The notes under the pieces: generated by a model
The model's database searches: none
The model's input: the letters and a program-made list of their open reading frames with translations, nothing else
Told to the model about the DNA's origin: nothing
Assembly: GCA_026387595.1 (NCBI GenBank)
Contig: JAPLLL010000105.1
Location: 1-8,751 of the forward strand
Reading direction: 5' to 3'
Length of the DNA stretch: 8,751 bases
Origin: Candidatus Omnitrophota bacterium
GTDB taxonomy: Bacteria > Omnitrophota > Gorgyraeia > JABMQH01
In this document: positions 1 through 6,143 of the stretch, piece by piece
Layout: each line of letters starts with the position of its first letter
Position numbering within the stretch: the first letter of the stretch is position 1
Translations under genes and position numbers: made by a program

Positions 1-936
1 ATGGCGGTGGAGCGGTGGAGGTTGCAATACCAGGCCCAGGTTCCTGATCAAAAGCATCGGCCTGGCAAGCATGTACTCGAAAAGAGGCAGCTTATAGATT
101 ATTACCATGGGTTTGCCAAGTATCGCCGTCTCAAGCGTTGATGTGCCGGATACTGTTAAGACAAGGTCAGCGGCGCTTATTATTTCGTAAGTCTTATTTT
201 CCATAAGCGTTACCGGCAAAGGGCAGTTCTTTAAAAATTTCTCGTATATTTTTTTATCAAGTGATAACGGTTTCGAAATAATAAATTTTACCGTCGGTAA
301 TTTCTCGCGGATGAGTTTTGCGGTTTCAATCATTATCGGAAGGAGGGTTTTAACTAACCGTTTCCGCGAGCCCGGGAGTAGCGCAATTATCGGACTTTTG
401 ACTGGCAACTGGCAACTGGCAACTGGCAACTTCACTATATCCAGAAGCGGATGCCCTATAAATTCCACAGGGATCTCTGCCTCTCTATAGAGCGCCTCTT
501 CGAATTTAAATATTACATATACTTTCTTAATATAACGCCTTATCTGTTTTATCCTGCCTTTACGCCAGGCCCAGACCTGCGGCGGGATATAATAAATTAC
601 AGGGATGCCGGTTTTTTTAAGCCGTTTTGCAAATCTAAGGTTAAAATCGGCGTAATCTACAAGAACGACGAGATCAGGTTTTTCATCAAGAGCCTTTTGG
701 ACAAGCGTATTCTGGATTTCTTTAAGGCGGGAATAATTTTTTATTACATCCAAGAGCCCTGTTATGGCCAGGGCCTTAAGGTCATAAATGGTATCAACGC
801 CCGCATGCCGCATATTTTCCCCGCCCATGCCGAATAACTTTATCTGCGGAGAAAGCTTTTTTATTTCTACGGCAAGGCGTGAGGCATGGAGATCGCCGGA
901 AGGCTCTCCGGCGAGTATCATGATCTTATTTATCAT
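1..936 (-). CDS. lpxB: Lipid-A-disaccharide synthase LpxB, 3' end cut by window edge
   Basis: LpxB is a GT-B glycosyltransferase at the inner membrane that joins UDP-2,3-diacylglucosamine to lipid X, giving the lipid A disaccharide. Reading from the ATG at 936 leftward gives 312 open residues. Family landmarks appear in order: GEPSGDLHAS (10-19), DYADFN (94-99), YYIPPQVWAWR (115-125), GHPLLD (161-166), LLPGSR (186-191), SGTSTLET (263-270) and PMVIIYK (276-282). E. coli LpxB has 382 residues, so about 70 are missing at the left edge. The ATG overlaps the stop of the upstream oxidoreductase in an ATGA tetramer without a clear Shine-Dalgarno, which suggests translational coupling. Two oddities: a 7-bp tandem repeat encodes residues 169-179, in the linker between the two domains, and the last nine visible residues (304-312) do not match the usual GLVNIVAG-like sequence. 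The family assignment is secure. Confidence 0.93.
   Translation of the reverse strand, partial: MINKIMILAGEPSGDLHASRLAVEIKKLSPQIKLFGMGGENMRHAGVDTIYDLKALAITGLLDVIKNYSRLKEIQNTLVQKALDEKPDLVVLVDYADFNLRFAKRLKKTGIPVIYYIPPQVWAWRKGRIKQIRRYIKKVYVIFKFEEALYREAEIPVEFIGHPLLDIVKLPVASCQLPVKSPIIALLPGSRKRLVKTLLPIMIETAKLIREKLPTVKFIISKPLSLDKKIYEKFLKNCPLPVTLMENKTYEIISAADLVLTVSGTSTLETAILGKPMVIIYKLPLFEYMLARPMLLIRNLGLVLQPPPLHRH
401..431. repeat. Four-copy 7-bp tandem repeat inside lpxB
   Basis: The unit ACTGGCA (TGCCAGT on the coding strand) occurs four times without error at 401-428 and runs into a partial fifth (ACT, 429-431). It encodes residues 169-179 of LpxB, between GHPLLD and LLPGSR, where the family has a variable linker. 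Seven is not a multiple of three, so loss or gain of one unit would shift the lpxB frame. The current copy number keeps it open. Confidence 0.9.
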
Positions 937-1862
937 AGGGCATTGCTGAAATCTTTTATCTTCTTTTCGATCTCAAGCGCGATCGCAAGGGCCTGCCTGC
1001 CTTCCAGGCCGGAGACAAGCGGCCTCTCCTTTGAGCGCACGCAATTCACAAAAGACTCAAGCTCGAGCTTAAGAGGTTCTTCTTTTCTTATCTTTACGCT
1101 CTGGCGGGTTATCTTGGGCCCCTCTTTTCTGTATATGAAGCAGGAGGGCTTGAAATAATCAAGCGAGATATAGGCGTCCCGTTGGAAGATCCTTATCTTA
1201 CGCATCGTCTTGTCCGTGATGCGGCTTGCCGTAAGGTTGCAGACGGAATTATTCTCAAACTGCAGCCGTACATTGGCTATGTCTTCGCGCTCGGTCAGCA
1301 CAGGCGCGCCTACCGCTTCTATGCTTTTTATCTTCTGTTTTATGAGCCCCAGGATGATGTCTATGTCGTGTATCATAAGGTCCAGGATGACTCCCACGTC
1401 GGTTGCCCGCTTCTTGAACGGCCCGAGCCTGTGGCACTCTATAAAGATGGGCTTGTTTATGATCTTTTCAACCGCAAGGAAGCCGGCATTAAAGCGCTCC
1501 ACATGGCCTACCTGGAGTATCAGGTTCTTATTTTTCGCAACGGTCAAAAGGTCATCCGCTTCCTTAAGCGTTGTTGTTATAGGTTTCTCAACAAGCAGAT
1601 GTATGCCGTTTTCAAGAAGCGGTTTTGCCACAACATGATGCAGATTCGTTGGTACGACCACGCTGACAGCGTCAACCTTCCCTATTAGATCGCTGAACTC
1701 TTTGAACGGGGTAGTGTGGAATTGCCTGGCTACTGCGCGGGCCTTTACCTCATCCGTATCGCATACGCCTACAAGCTGTACACCCTGGATCTGCGAATAT
1801 ATCCTGGCGTGCACTGAGCCAAGATAGCCTACGCCTATAACACCTATTTTTATATCGCTCAT
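933..1862 (-). CDS. Gfo/Idh/MocA-family NAD(P)-dependent oxidoreductase, possibly a sugar-nucleotide 3-dehydrogenase
   Basis: This is a 309-residue cytoplasmic dehydrogenase of the Gfo/Idh/MocA family. The N-terminal Rossmann fold shows G10-V-G12-Y-L-G15. The family EKP motif is at 92-94 and QVGHVERFN at 117-125. The C-terminal domain has D161 and the HDID motif at 165-168, which usually carries the catalytic histidine. Length is normal. It is the first gene of a unit with lpxB and shares 4 bp (ATGA) with it. In Acidithiobacillus and Leptospira a family member, GnnA, oxidises UDP-GlcNAc at C3 so that GnnB can transaminate it for 3-amino lipid A. The lpxB neighbourhood makes a similar role here attractive, but no GnnB-like transaminase is visible, so the substrate is unproven. 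The ATG at 1862 places the Rossmann strand correctly at the N-terminus, yet no Shine-Dalgarno precedes it and a promoter lies only a few bases upstream. Confidence 0.88.
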   Translation of the reverse strand: MSDIKIGVIGVGYLGSVHARIYSQIQGVQLVGVCDTDEVKARAVARQFHTTPFKEFSDLIGKVDAVSVVVPTNLHHVVAKPLLENGIHLLVEKPITTTLKEADDLLTVAKNKNLILQVGHVERFNAGFLAVEKIINKPIFIECHRLGPFKKRATDVGVILDLMIHDIDIILGLIKQKIKSIEAVGAPVLTEREDIANVRLQFENNSVCNLTASRITDKTMRKIRIFQRDAYISLDYFKPSCFIYRKEGPKITRQSVKIRKEEPLKLELESFVNCVRSKERPLVSGLEGRQALAIALEIEKKIKDFSNAL

Positions 1863-1870
1863 ATATTAAG

Positions 1871-1898
1871 ATTATATCATTTATTGCGCATTCTGCAA
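1871..1898 (-). promoter_or_regulatory. Predicted promoter for the oxidoreductase-lpxB unit, near-leaderless
   Basis: On the minus strand, a -35-like TTGCAG (1898-1893) is followed after 16 bp by a perfect -10 TATAAT (1876-1871). TG one base before the -10 makes it an extended -10 (TGATATAAT). A start about 7 nt downstream falls near 1864, two bases from the ATG at 1862, so the transcript would be leaderless or nearly so. The element matches the rpsB promoter at 22 of 28 positions. Confidence 0.65.
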
Positions 1899-1912
1899 GG
1901 GTGTTTTTTCCC

Positions 1913-1941
1913 TCGACAAAAAGGGGCTGTTTTGATACAAT
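1913..1941 (+). promoter_or_regulatory. Predicted sigma-70-type promoter for msbA
   Basis: TCGACA (1913-1918), a 17-bp spacer and TACAAT (1936-1941), preceded by TG as an extended -10 (TGATACAAT). The predicted start near 1948 leaves about 15 nt before the ATG at 1963, enough for the purine-rich ribosome binding site at 1951-1960 (AAGGAAGGGG). It diverges from the oxidoreductase promoter within the same 100-bp gap. Confidence 0.65.
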
Positions 1942-1962
1942 ATCGCTCACAAGGAAGGGGAC

Positions 1963-3786
1963 ATGTTTAAGGAATATAAGAGGCTTTATAAGTTCGTAAA
2001 ACCGCATGCAAGCCTGCTTTGGATGGCCATATTCTCGATGTTTGTGTGCTCCCTTACAAGCAGCATCTCCATCGGTATGCTCATACCGTTCGTGGACAGG
2101 GTAATAGCCAACAGGCCCATAATCCTTTCTGAAAATGCTCATATACCGGCCTTCTTCAGCGGCCTTATAAGCAGGCTAAATGCCATAGACGCGCTTTTGC
2201 TCTTAAAGGGATTGATCGTCTTTGGCGTTTTTGTTTTCCTGCTGAGCCAGGCCTTTGAATATCTTAGGGCCTATTTTATGAACAAGCTGGGCTACCGTTT
2301 CCTGAAGGATATCAGGGATGAAATGTATGACAAGATCCTGAACCTGTCTGTTGACTTTTTCTACAAAAACCCGACGGGGAAATTGACCTCAAAGATACTT
2401 ATCGATACCTCCATAATAAAGGATTCCCTCATAGAAGGTCTGACAGACCTGATCTACCAGCCGATACAGCTTGTATTTTATTTCGTGCTCATAATCCTGG
2501 TCATGGTATGGTTCGGTATGCCCGTAACTCTCGTGCTTGTTGTCCTCGGTCTTACGGGCCTGGTAATATTTCCTGTTGTGAAGATAGGAAAAAGGATAAG
2601 AAAGATCACGCACCTTGCGCAGGAGAGCGTTGCCGGCATAAACACGACCGTGTTTGAAGCGATAACAGGCATATCAATAGTGCACGGTTTCTCAATGGAG
2701 GAGTACGAATTAAACAGGCTCAAGAAACAGAACACCCAGTATTTCAAGTACGTGATGAAATCGGTAAAAAGGATGATAGCGATAGGCCCGATTCTGGAAT
2801 TTGTAGCTTTTTTCTGCAGTGTTATCGTAGTGTGGGTCGGCGTGAGCAGGATCGTTTCCCAGACATTATCCGCGGGCGCGTTCCTTGCGTTTTTCGGGGC
2901 GCTGCTTTCGCTTTTGAGGCCGTTCAAGAAATTAAGCAGGATTTATGCGATAAACCAGCAGGCAATGGCTGCCGCCGAAAGGGTTTTTGATGTCCTGGAT
3001 GCTAAATCCTCTATCGTGGAGAAGGCAGGCGCCGGGGAACTTGGGCTGTTTGAAAAGGACATATCGTATGAAGGTGTTAATTTCGGGTATAATCCGCAGG
3101 AGCCGGTCCTTAAAGATATCAATATCCGGGTAGAAAAAGGCGAGATAGCCGCATTTGTGGGCCCCAGCGGCGTAGGGAAAACCACGCTGTTAAATCTTTT
3201 GCCCAGGTTTTATGATCCGCAAAAAGGCGCCATCAGGATCGGCGGCATTGACACAAAAGAAGTTACGTTAAAGTCGCTCAGGGCCAATGTCGGCATTGTC
3301 GCGCAGGACCCGTTTCTTTTTAACGATACAGTGGCGCAGAACATAGCCTACGGCCGCGATGTAAAATCCAATATGGAAAACATAATCAAGGCAGCAAAGG
3401 CATCAAACAGCCACAATTTCATAATGGACATGCCTGACGGCTACGACACCGTGATAGGGGAGCGCGGTTTCAGGCTCTCAGGCGGAGAAAAACAGCGGCT
3501 GTGCATTGCGCGGGCCATATTCAAGAACCCGCCCATCCTTATCCTGGATGAGGCCACATCCCAGCTGGACACCGAATCAGAGCTCCTGGTTCAGGACGCG
3601 ATAGACCGGCTGATGGCAGGCAGGACCGTTCTTGTAATAGCCCACAGGCTCAGCACCATAAAGCATGCGACAAGGATATATGTGCTGGAAAACGGGCGGG
3701 TGGCAGAGACCGGCTCGCACGATGAGCTCATGAGCCGCTCCGGGCTTTATAATAAGCTATATAACCTGCAATTCAAGCTGGCCTAA
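1963..3786 (+). CDS. msbA: MsbA-type ABC lipid exporter (fused membrane and ATPase domains)
   Basis: This 607-residue half-transporter carries a membrane domain (about 15-320) with roughly six hydrophobic segments near 18-45, 79-98, 160-180, 182-206, 271-295 and 302-318. The C-terminal ATPase has Walker A GPSGVGKTT (400-408), Q-loop Q448, signature LSGGEKQR (505-512), Walker B ILILDE (525-530), a D-loop reading SQLD instead of the commoner SALD (533-536) and the switch histidine H561. Proteins of this design dimerise in the inner membrane, and MsbA flips core-lipid A to the periplasmic face. The substrate is inferred from lpxB, which is divergently encoded 1 kb away; the sequence alone also fits other lipid or peptide exporters. 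The ATG at 1963 has the purine-rich site AAGGAAGGGG just before it. No intrinsic terminator is visible after the stop, so transcripts may run on into rpsB. Confidence 0.85.
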   Translation: MFKEYKRLYKFVKPHASLLWMAIFSMFVCSLTSSISIGMLIPFVDRVIANRPIILSENAHIPAFFSGLISRLNAIDALLLLKGLIVFGVFVFLLSQAFEYLRAYFMNKLGYRFLKDIRDEMYDKILNLSVDFFYKNPTGKLTSKILIDTSIIKDSLIEGLTDLIYQPIQLVFYFVLIILVMVWFGMPVTLVLVVLGLTGLVIFPVVKIGKRIRKITHLAQESVAGINTTVFEAITGISIVHGFSMEEYELNRLKKQNTQYFKYVMKSVKRMIAIGPILEFVAFFCSVIVVWVGVSRIVSQTLSAGAFLAFFGALLSLLRPFKKLSRIYAINQQAMAAAERVFDVLDAKSSIVEKAGAGELGLFEKDISYEGVNFGYNPQEPVLKDINIRVEKGEIAAFVGPSGVGKTTLLNLLPRFYDPQKGAIRIGGIDTKEVTLKSLRANVGIVAQDPFLFNDTVAQNIAYGRDVKSNMENIIKAAKASNSHNFIMDMPDGYDTVIGERGFRLSGGEKQRLCIARAIFKNPPILILDEATSQLDTESELLVQDAIDRLMAGRTVLVIAHRLSTIKHATRIYVLENGRVAETGSHDELMSRSGLYNKLYNLQFKLA

Positions 3787-3794
3787 ATTTGGCA

Positions 3795-3822
3795 TTGCAG
3801 AACGCATATTTTATGATATAAT
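3795..3822 (+). promoter_or_regulatory. Predicted promoter of the rpsB-tsf-pyrH-frr operon
   Basis: TTGCAG (3795-3800), a 16-bp spacer and a perfect extended -10, TGATATAAT (TATAAT at 3817-3822), beginning 8 bp after the msbA stop. A transcript from near 3829 would have a leader of about 100 nt. It shares 22 of 28 positions with the oxidoreductase promoter at 1898-1871, including TTGCAGAA and ATGATATAAT. Confidence 0.7.
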
Positions 3823-3844
3823 ACTCACACAAAAGTGTGTGTAT

Positions 3845-3880
3845 CCCTCGCTACCAAATGGAAAACTAGAGTAGCTCGGG
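3845..3880 (+). repeat. 36-bp interrupted palindrome, copy A
   Basis: CCCTCGCT (3845-3852), 20 bases, then AGCTCGGG (3873-3880). The arms pair except for a two-by-two mismatch (TC opposite TC). AAACTA occupies positions 11-16 of the central 20 bases. The minus-strand copy at 6878-6843 has the same arms, the same 20-base spacing and AAACTA at the same offset, with 27 of 36 positions identical. It lies within the rpsB leader. Confidence 0.75.
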
Positions 3881-3914
3881 ATGATTTCCAAATAAAAAAG
3901 ACCAGAGAAATCAA

Positions 3915-3920
3915 AGGAGG
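3915..3920 (+). promoter_or_regulatory. Consensus ribosome binding site fixing the rpsB TTG start
   Basis: AGGAGG lies 8 nt before TTG at 3929. With the family N-terminus following directly (AQDTQIQ, then AGVHFGH), it supports a TTG start for rpsB rather than a later ATG. Confidence 0.85.
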
Positions 3921-3928
3921 AGATTAAA

Positions 3929-4627
3929 TTGGCACAAGATACACAGATACAAGAACAAAATGCGGGTTTAATAAAGCAGCTTCTGGAGGCAGGCGTCCAT
4001 TTCGGGCACCAGACGAAGCGGTGGAACCCGAAGATGAAGAAGTACATTTTCGGCGAAAGGGACGGCATCTATATCATTGACCTGCAGAAGACGATAGAGG
4101 GCCTCGTAGCGGCAGCTAATTTCTTAAGGGAGATAGCCTCCTCGGGGGGTTCGGTGCTTTTTGTCGGTACAAAAAAACAGGCCCAGCAGATCATAAAGGA
4201 CGAGGCCCTGCGCTGCGGCGCATTCTATGTGAATGAAAGATGGCTGGGCGGCACCATTACGAACTTCCAGACGGTAAGGAAGAGCGTGCACAGGCTTGAT
4301 GAGATCGAATCAATGAAGACGGACGGCACATTCGACGCCCTTACCAAGAAGGAAGTGTCGCATCTTACAAAAGAGATGACTAAGCTCATAAAAAACCTGG
4401 AAGGCATCAGGAAGATGGACAAGCTGCCCAAAGCGATGTTCGTTATAGATTCCAACGCCGAAGACACTGCCGTGCGCGAGGCGAGCCGGGCTCCTGGATA
4501 CCAACTGCAACCCGCAGAAGATAGATTATGTTGTGCCGGGAAACGACGACGCCATACGCTCGATCAAGCTTGTCAGCGCGTTCATGACGGATGCCGTGCT
4601 GGAAGGCAAGCGCAAATATGCCGATAA
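3929..4627 (+). CDS. rpsB: 30S ribosomal protein S2, frame broken near codon 187
   Basis: S2 is an essential small-subunit protein needed for docking S1 and for translation initiation. The first 187 residues are a normal S2: AGVHFGHQTKRWNPKM (21-36), WLGGTITNF (105-113) and LPKAMFVID (166-174), ending with AVREASR (181-187). The next residues should read like LGIPVVAxxDTNCNP. Instead only 7 nt (4490-4496) separate the R187 codon from GATACCAAC, where about 27 are expected, so roughly 20 bp are missing. Beyond 4489 this frame encodes 45 unrelated residues to a stop at 4627, while the true C-terminus continues in another frame from 4497 to 4793. Loss of S2 should be lethal, so an assembly or consensus error, or a defective strain variant, is more likely than a real pseudogene. 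Start is TTG with a consensus ribosome binding site. Confidence 0.9.
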   Translation: MAQDTQIQEQNAGLIKQLLEAGVHFGHQTKRWNPKMKKYIFGERDGIYIIDLQKTIEGLVAAANFLREIASSGGSVLFVGTKKQAQQIIKDEALRCGAFYVNERWLGGTITNFQTVRKSVHRLDEIESMKTDGTFDALTKKEVSHLTKEMTKLIKNLEGIRKMDKLPKAMFVIDSNAEDTAVREASRAPGYQLQPAEDRLCCAGKRRRHTLDQACQRVHDGCRAGRQAQICR

Positions 4628-4793
4628 GACCGGCCAGGAAGAGGAAGCGGCCCGCGAGGCCGCAATAGCCGCTCAGTCAACAGAGGAAAGCCAGCTCCTG
4701 GAAGAGGTAGAGGGCGAAGAGGAAAAGGATAAGGACAGCGCCAAAGATAAGGCACCGAAAATAATCAAACGCAAGAAAAAAATCATTAAATAA
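4497..4793 (+). pseudogene. rpsB: Out-of-frame C-terminal part of ribosomal protein S2
   Basis: From GAT at 4497, the frame reads DTNCNPQKIDYVVPGNDDAI and then RSIKLVSAFMTDAVLEGK, the conserved end of S2, for 98 codons to TAA at 4791-4793. It is offset from the upstream rpsB frame by the presumed 20-bp deletion. Repaired, the whole protein would have about 294 residues against 241 in E. coli. The excess is a charged tail of about 50 residues: an acidic, alanine-rich part followed by a lysine-rich end (KIIKRKKKIIK). No start site of its own is credible; it is not a separate gene. Confidence 0.88.
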
Positions 4794-4821
4794 ACCAATG
4801 AAAGGACCGGTAGGCCAAAAA

Positions 4822-5415
4822 ATGGGATCAGGGATAGACCTAGTAAAGAAACTCCGCGAAAAGACCAACGCTGGTTATGCGGACTGCCAGTCCGCGCTTA
4901 AAGAATCGGGCGGGGACATGGAAAAGGCCGTTGAGATACTCCGCAAGAAGGGGATATCCGTCGCGCTTAAAAAAGGGACACGCGCCGCGAAAGAAGGCAT
5001 TGTAGGAAGCTATATCCATATGGGCGGCAAGATCGGCGTCCTGGTCGAGGTAAACTGCGAAACGGACTTTGTCGCAAAAAACGACGACTTCAAGAATTTC
5101 GTAAAAGAGATCGCCATGCAGATAGCCGCGACAAACCCGCAATACATAAAGAAAGAGGACGTGCCGTCCGAGGTGGTGGAAAAGGAAAGAAAGATACTGA
5201 AAGAAGGCATTACTGGAAAGCCAAAAGAAGTCATAGACAAAATAGTTGACGGCAAACTCAATAAATTTTACGAGGAATTCTGCCTGCTTGAGCAGCCCAC
5301 GATAAGGGACCAGAATCTAAAGGTAAAGGACTCGCTTACCAACACCATCCTTAAAATAGGCGAGAACATTGTTATCAGGCGTTTTACAAGGTTCAAAGTA
5401 GGCGAAGAGGCATAG
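4822..5415 (+). CDS. tsf: Elongation factor Ts
   Basis: EF-Ts is the guanine-nucleotide exchange factor that recharges EF-Tu in the cytoplasm. From ATG 4822 it has 197 residues, the length of short-form EF-Ts such as that of Thermus. The N-terminal UBA-like region has LVKKLREKTNAGYADCQ (8-24 area); the family core TDFVAKN is at 81-87. The UBA loop reads TNAGYADC where TGAGMMDC is usual. An in-frame ATG at 4798 would add eight residues (MKGPVGQK), but it has no ribosome binding site, whereas 4822 has GGTAGG about 7 nt upstream and gives the conventional N-terminus. The choice of 4822 is moderately supported. It follows rpsB in the usual order and its stop lies one base before pyrH. Confidence 0.95.
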   Translation: MGSGIDLVKKLREKTNAGYADCQSALKESGGDMEKAVEILRKKGISVALKKGTRAAKEGIVGSYIHMGGKIGVLVEVNCETDFVAKNDDFKNFVKEIAMQIAATNPQYIKKEDVPSEVVEKERKILKEGITGKPKEVIDKIVDGKLNKFYEEFCLLEQPTIRDQNLKVKDSLTNTILKIGENIVIRRFTRFKVGEEA

Positions 5416-5416
5416 G

Positions 5417-6139
5417 ATGACAAAAAAGCCCGTATATACGCGCATAGTAATTAAGTTAAGCGGTGAGGCACTTATGGGCAACACAGGGTACGGGATTGAC
5501 CCGCGGGTCCTTTTTACCATTGCAAACCAGGTTAAGGATGTAAGGTCCCTGGGCGTGGACGTAGCCATAGTCATAGGCGGGGGCAATTTTGCAAGAGGCG
5601 TAAGGGTTGCCGCCGAAAGCGGTATGGCGCGCGCAACGGCGGATTATATCGGCATGCTCGCTACGATAATAAACGGTCTTGCAATGCAGGACGTGCTTGA
5701 AAAACTCGGCGTATTTACAAGAGTGATGACCGCGATACAGATACACGAACTTGCCGAGCCGTATATTAGGCGCAGGGCGGTCAGGCACCTGGAAAAGGGC
5801 CGCGTGATAATTTTTGTCGGCGGGACCGGCAACCCGTATTTTACGACCGATACGGCGGCTGCGCTGCGCGCAAAAGAAATAGGCGCCGAAGTGATACTCA
5901 AGGCTACAAAAGTGGACGGTGTTTACACGGATGACCCGTTCGTGAACAAAAAAGCGAAAAAATTTGACCAGCTGAAATACATGGATGTCCTTAAGAAAGG
6001 GCTCAGGGTTATGGATTCCACCGCCGTAAGCCTTTGTATGGACAATAAACTTCCGATAATAGTCTTCAACCTGAACAAGACGGGTAATATAAAAAAAATC
6101 GTCATGGGTGAAAAGATCGGCACTATTGTAAAGGGGTAA
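5417..6139 (+). CDS. pyrH: Uridylate (UMP) kinase
   Basis: PyrH is the hexameric bacterial UMP kinase of the amino-acid-kinase fold; it phosphorylates UMP to UDP and is usually activated by GTP and inhibited by UTP. The 240-residue protein is full length. It shows the phosphate-binding KLSGEAL (13-19), GGGNFARG (54-61), GGTGNPYFTTDTAA (135-148), ILKATKVDGVYTDDP (160-174) and the C-terminal STAVSLCMDN (201-210). The start is one base after the tsf stop, with GAAGAGG (5404-5410) inside the tsf 3' end as a ribosome binding site 6 nt upstream, so it is almost certainly co-transcribed and probably coupled. Confidence 0.97.
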   Translation: MTKKPVYTRIVIKLSGEALMGNTGYGIDPRVLFTIANQVKDVRSLGVDVAIVIGGGNFARGVRVAAESGMARATADYIGMLATIINGLAMQDVLEKLGVFTRVMTAIQIHELAEPYIRRRAVRHLEKGRVIIFVGGTGNPYFTTDTAAALRAKEIGAEVILKATKVDGVYTDDPFVNKKAKKFDQLKYMDVLKKGLRVMDSTAVSLCMDNKLPIIVFNLNKTGNIKKIVMGEKIGTIVKG

Positions 6140-6143
6140 AGCA

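Larger units (their letters stand above)
3829..3928 (+). promoter_or_regulatory. Structured rpsB leader, candidate S2 autoregulatory RNA
   Basis: The roughly 100-nt leader contains an imperfect stem: ATCCC (3844-3848) and GCTAC (3850-3854 region) on the left face GTAGC and GGGAT (3871-3881 region) on the right, around a two-by-two internal loop. Six loop bases, TGGAAA (3859-3864), are complementary to TTTCCA (3885-3890) downstream, so an H-type pseudoknot can form shortly before the ribosome binding site at 3915-3920. S2 controls its own operon through a leader RNA in Enterobacteria, and rpsB leaders with pseudoknots have been predicted in other bacteria. Whether this is the same system is inference. 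The stem coincides with a repeat found again at 6843-6878. Confidence 0.5.

Noticed and set aside
1182..1688. Long open frames on the plus strand opposite the oxidoreductase
   Set aside because: The minus-strand gene has clear family motifs throughout. The opposing frames show no recognisable motifs and are antisense shadows.
3826..3839. CACAC-AAAA-GTGTG hairpin after msbA as a transcription terminator
   Set aside because: The stem is only 5 bp, no T-run follows, and it sits at the predicted start of the rpsB transcript, so it would be at most partly transcribed from that promoter.
4533..4793. Separate small gene beginning at GTG 4533
   Set aside because: Its residues are the conserved C-terminus of S2, and the homology extends upstream of the GTG to 4497. 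It is the displaced end of rpsB.
4798..4821. ATG 4798 as the tsf start
   Set aside because: It has no ribosome binding site and adds eight residues before the usual EF-Ts N-terminus; 4822 fits family length and has a purine-rich site. It cannot be fully excluded.
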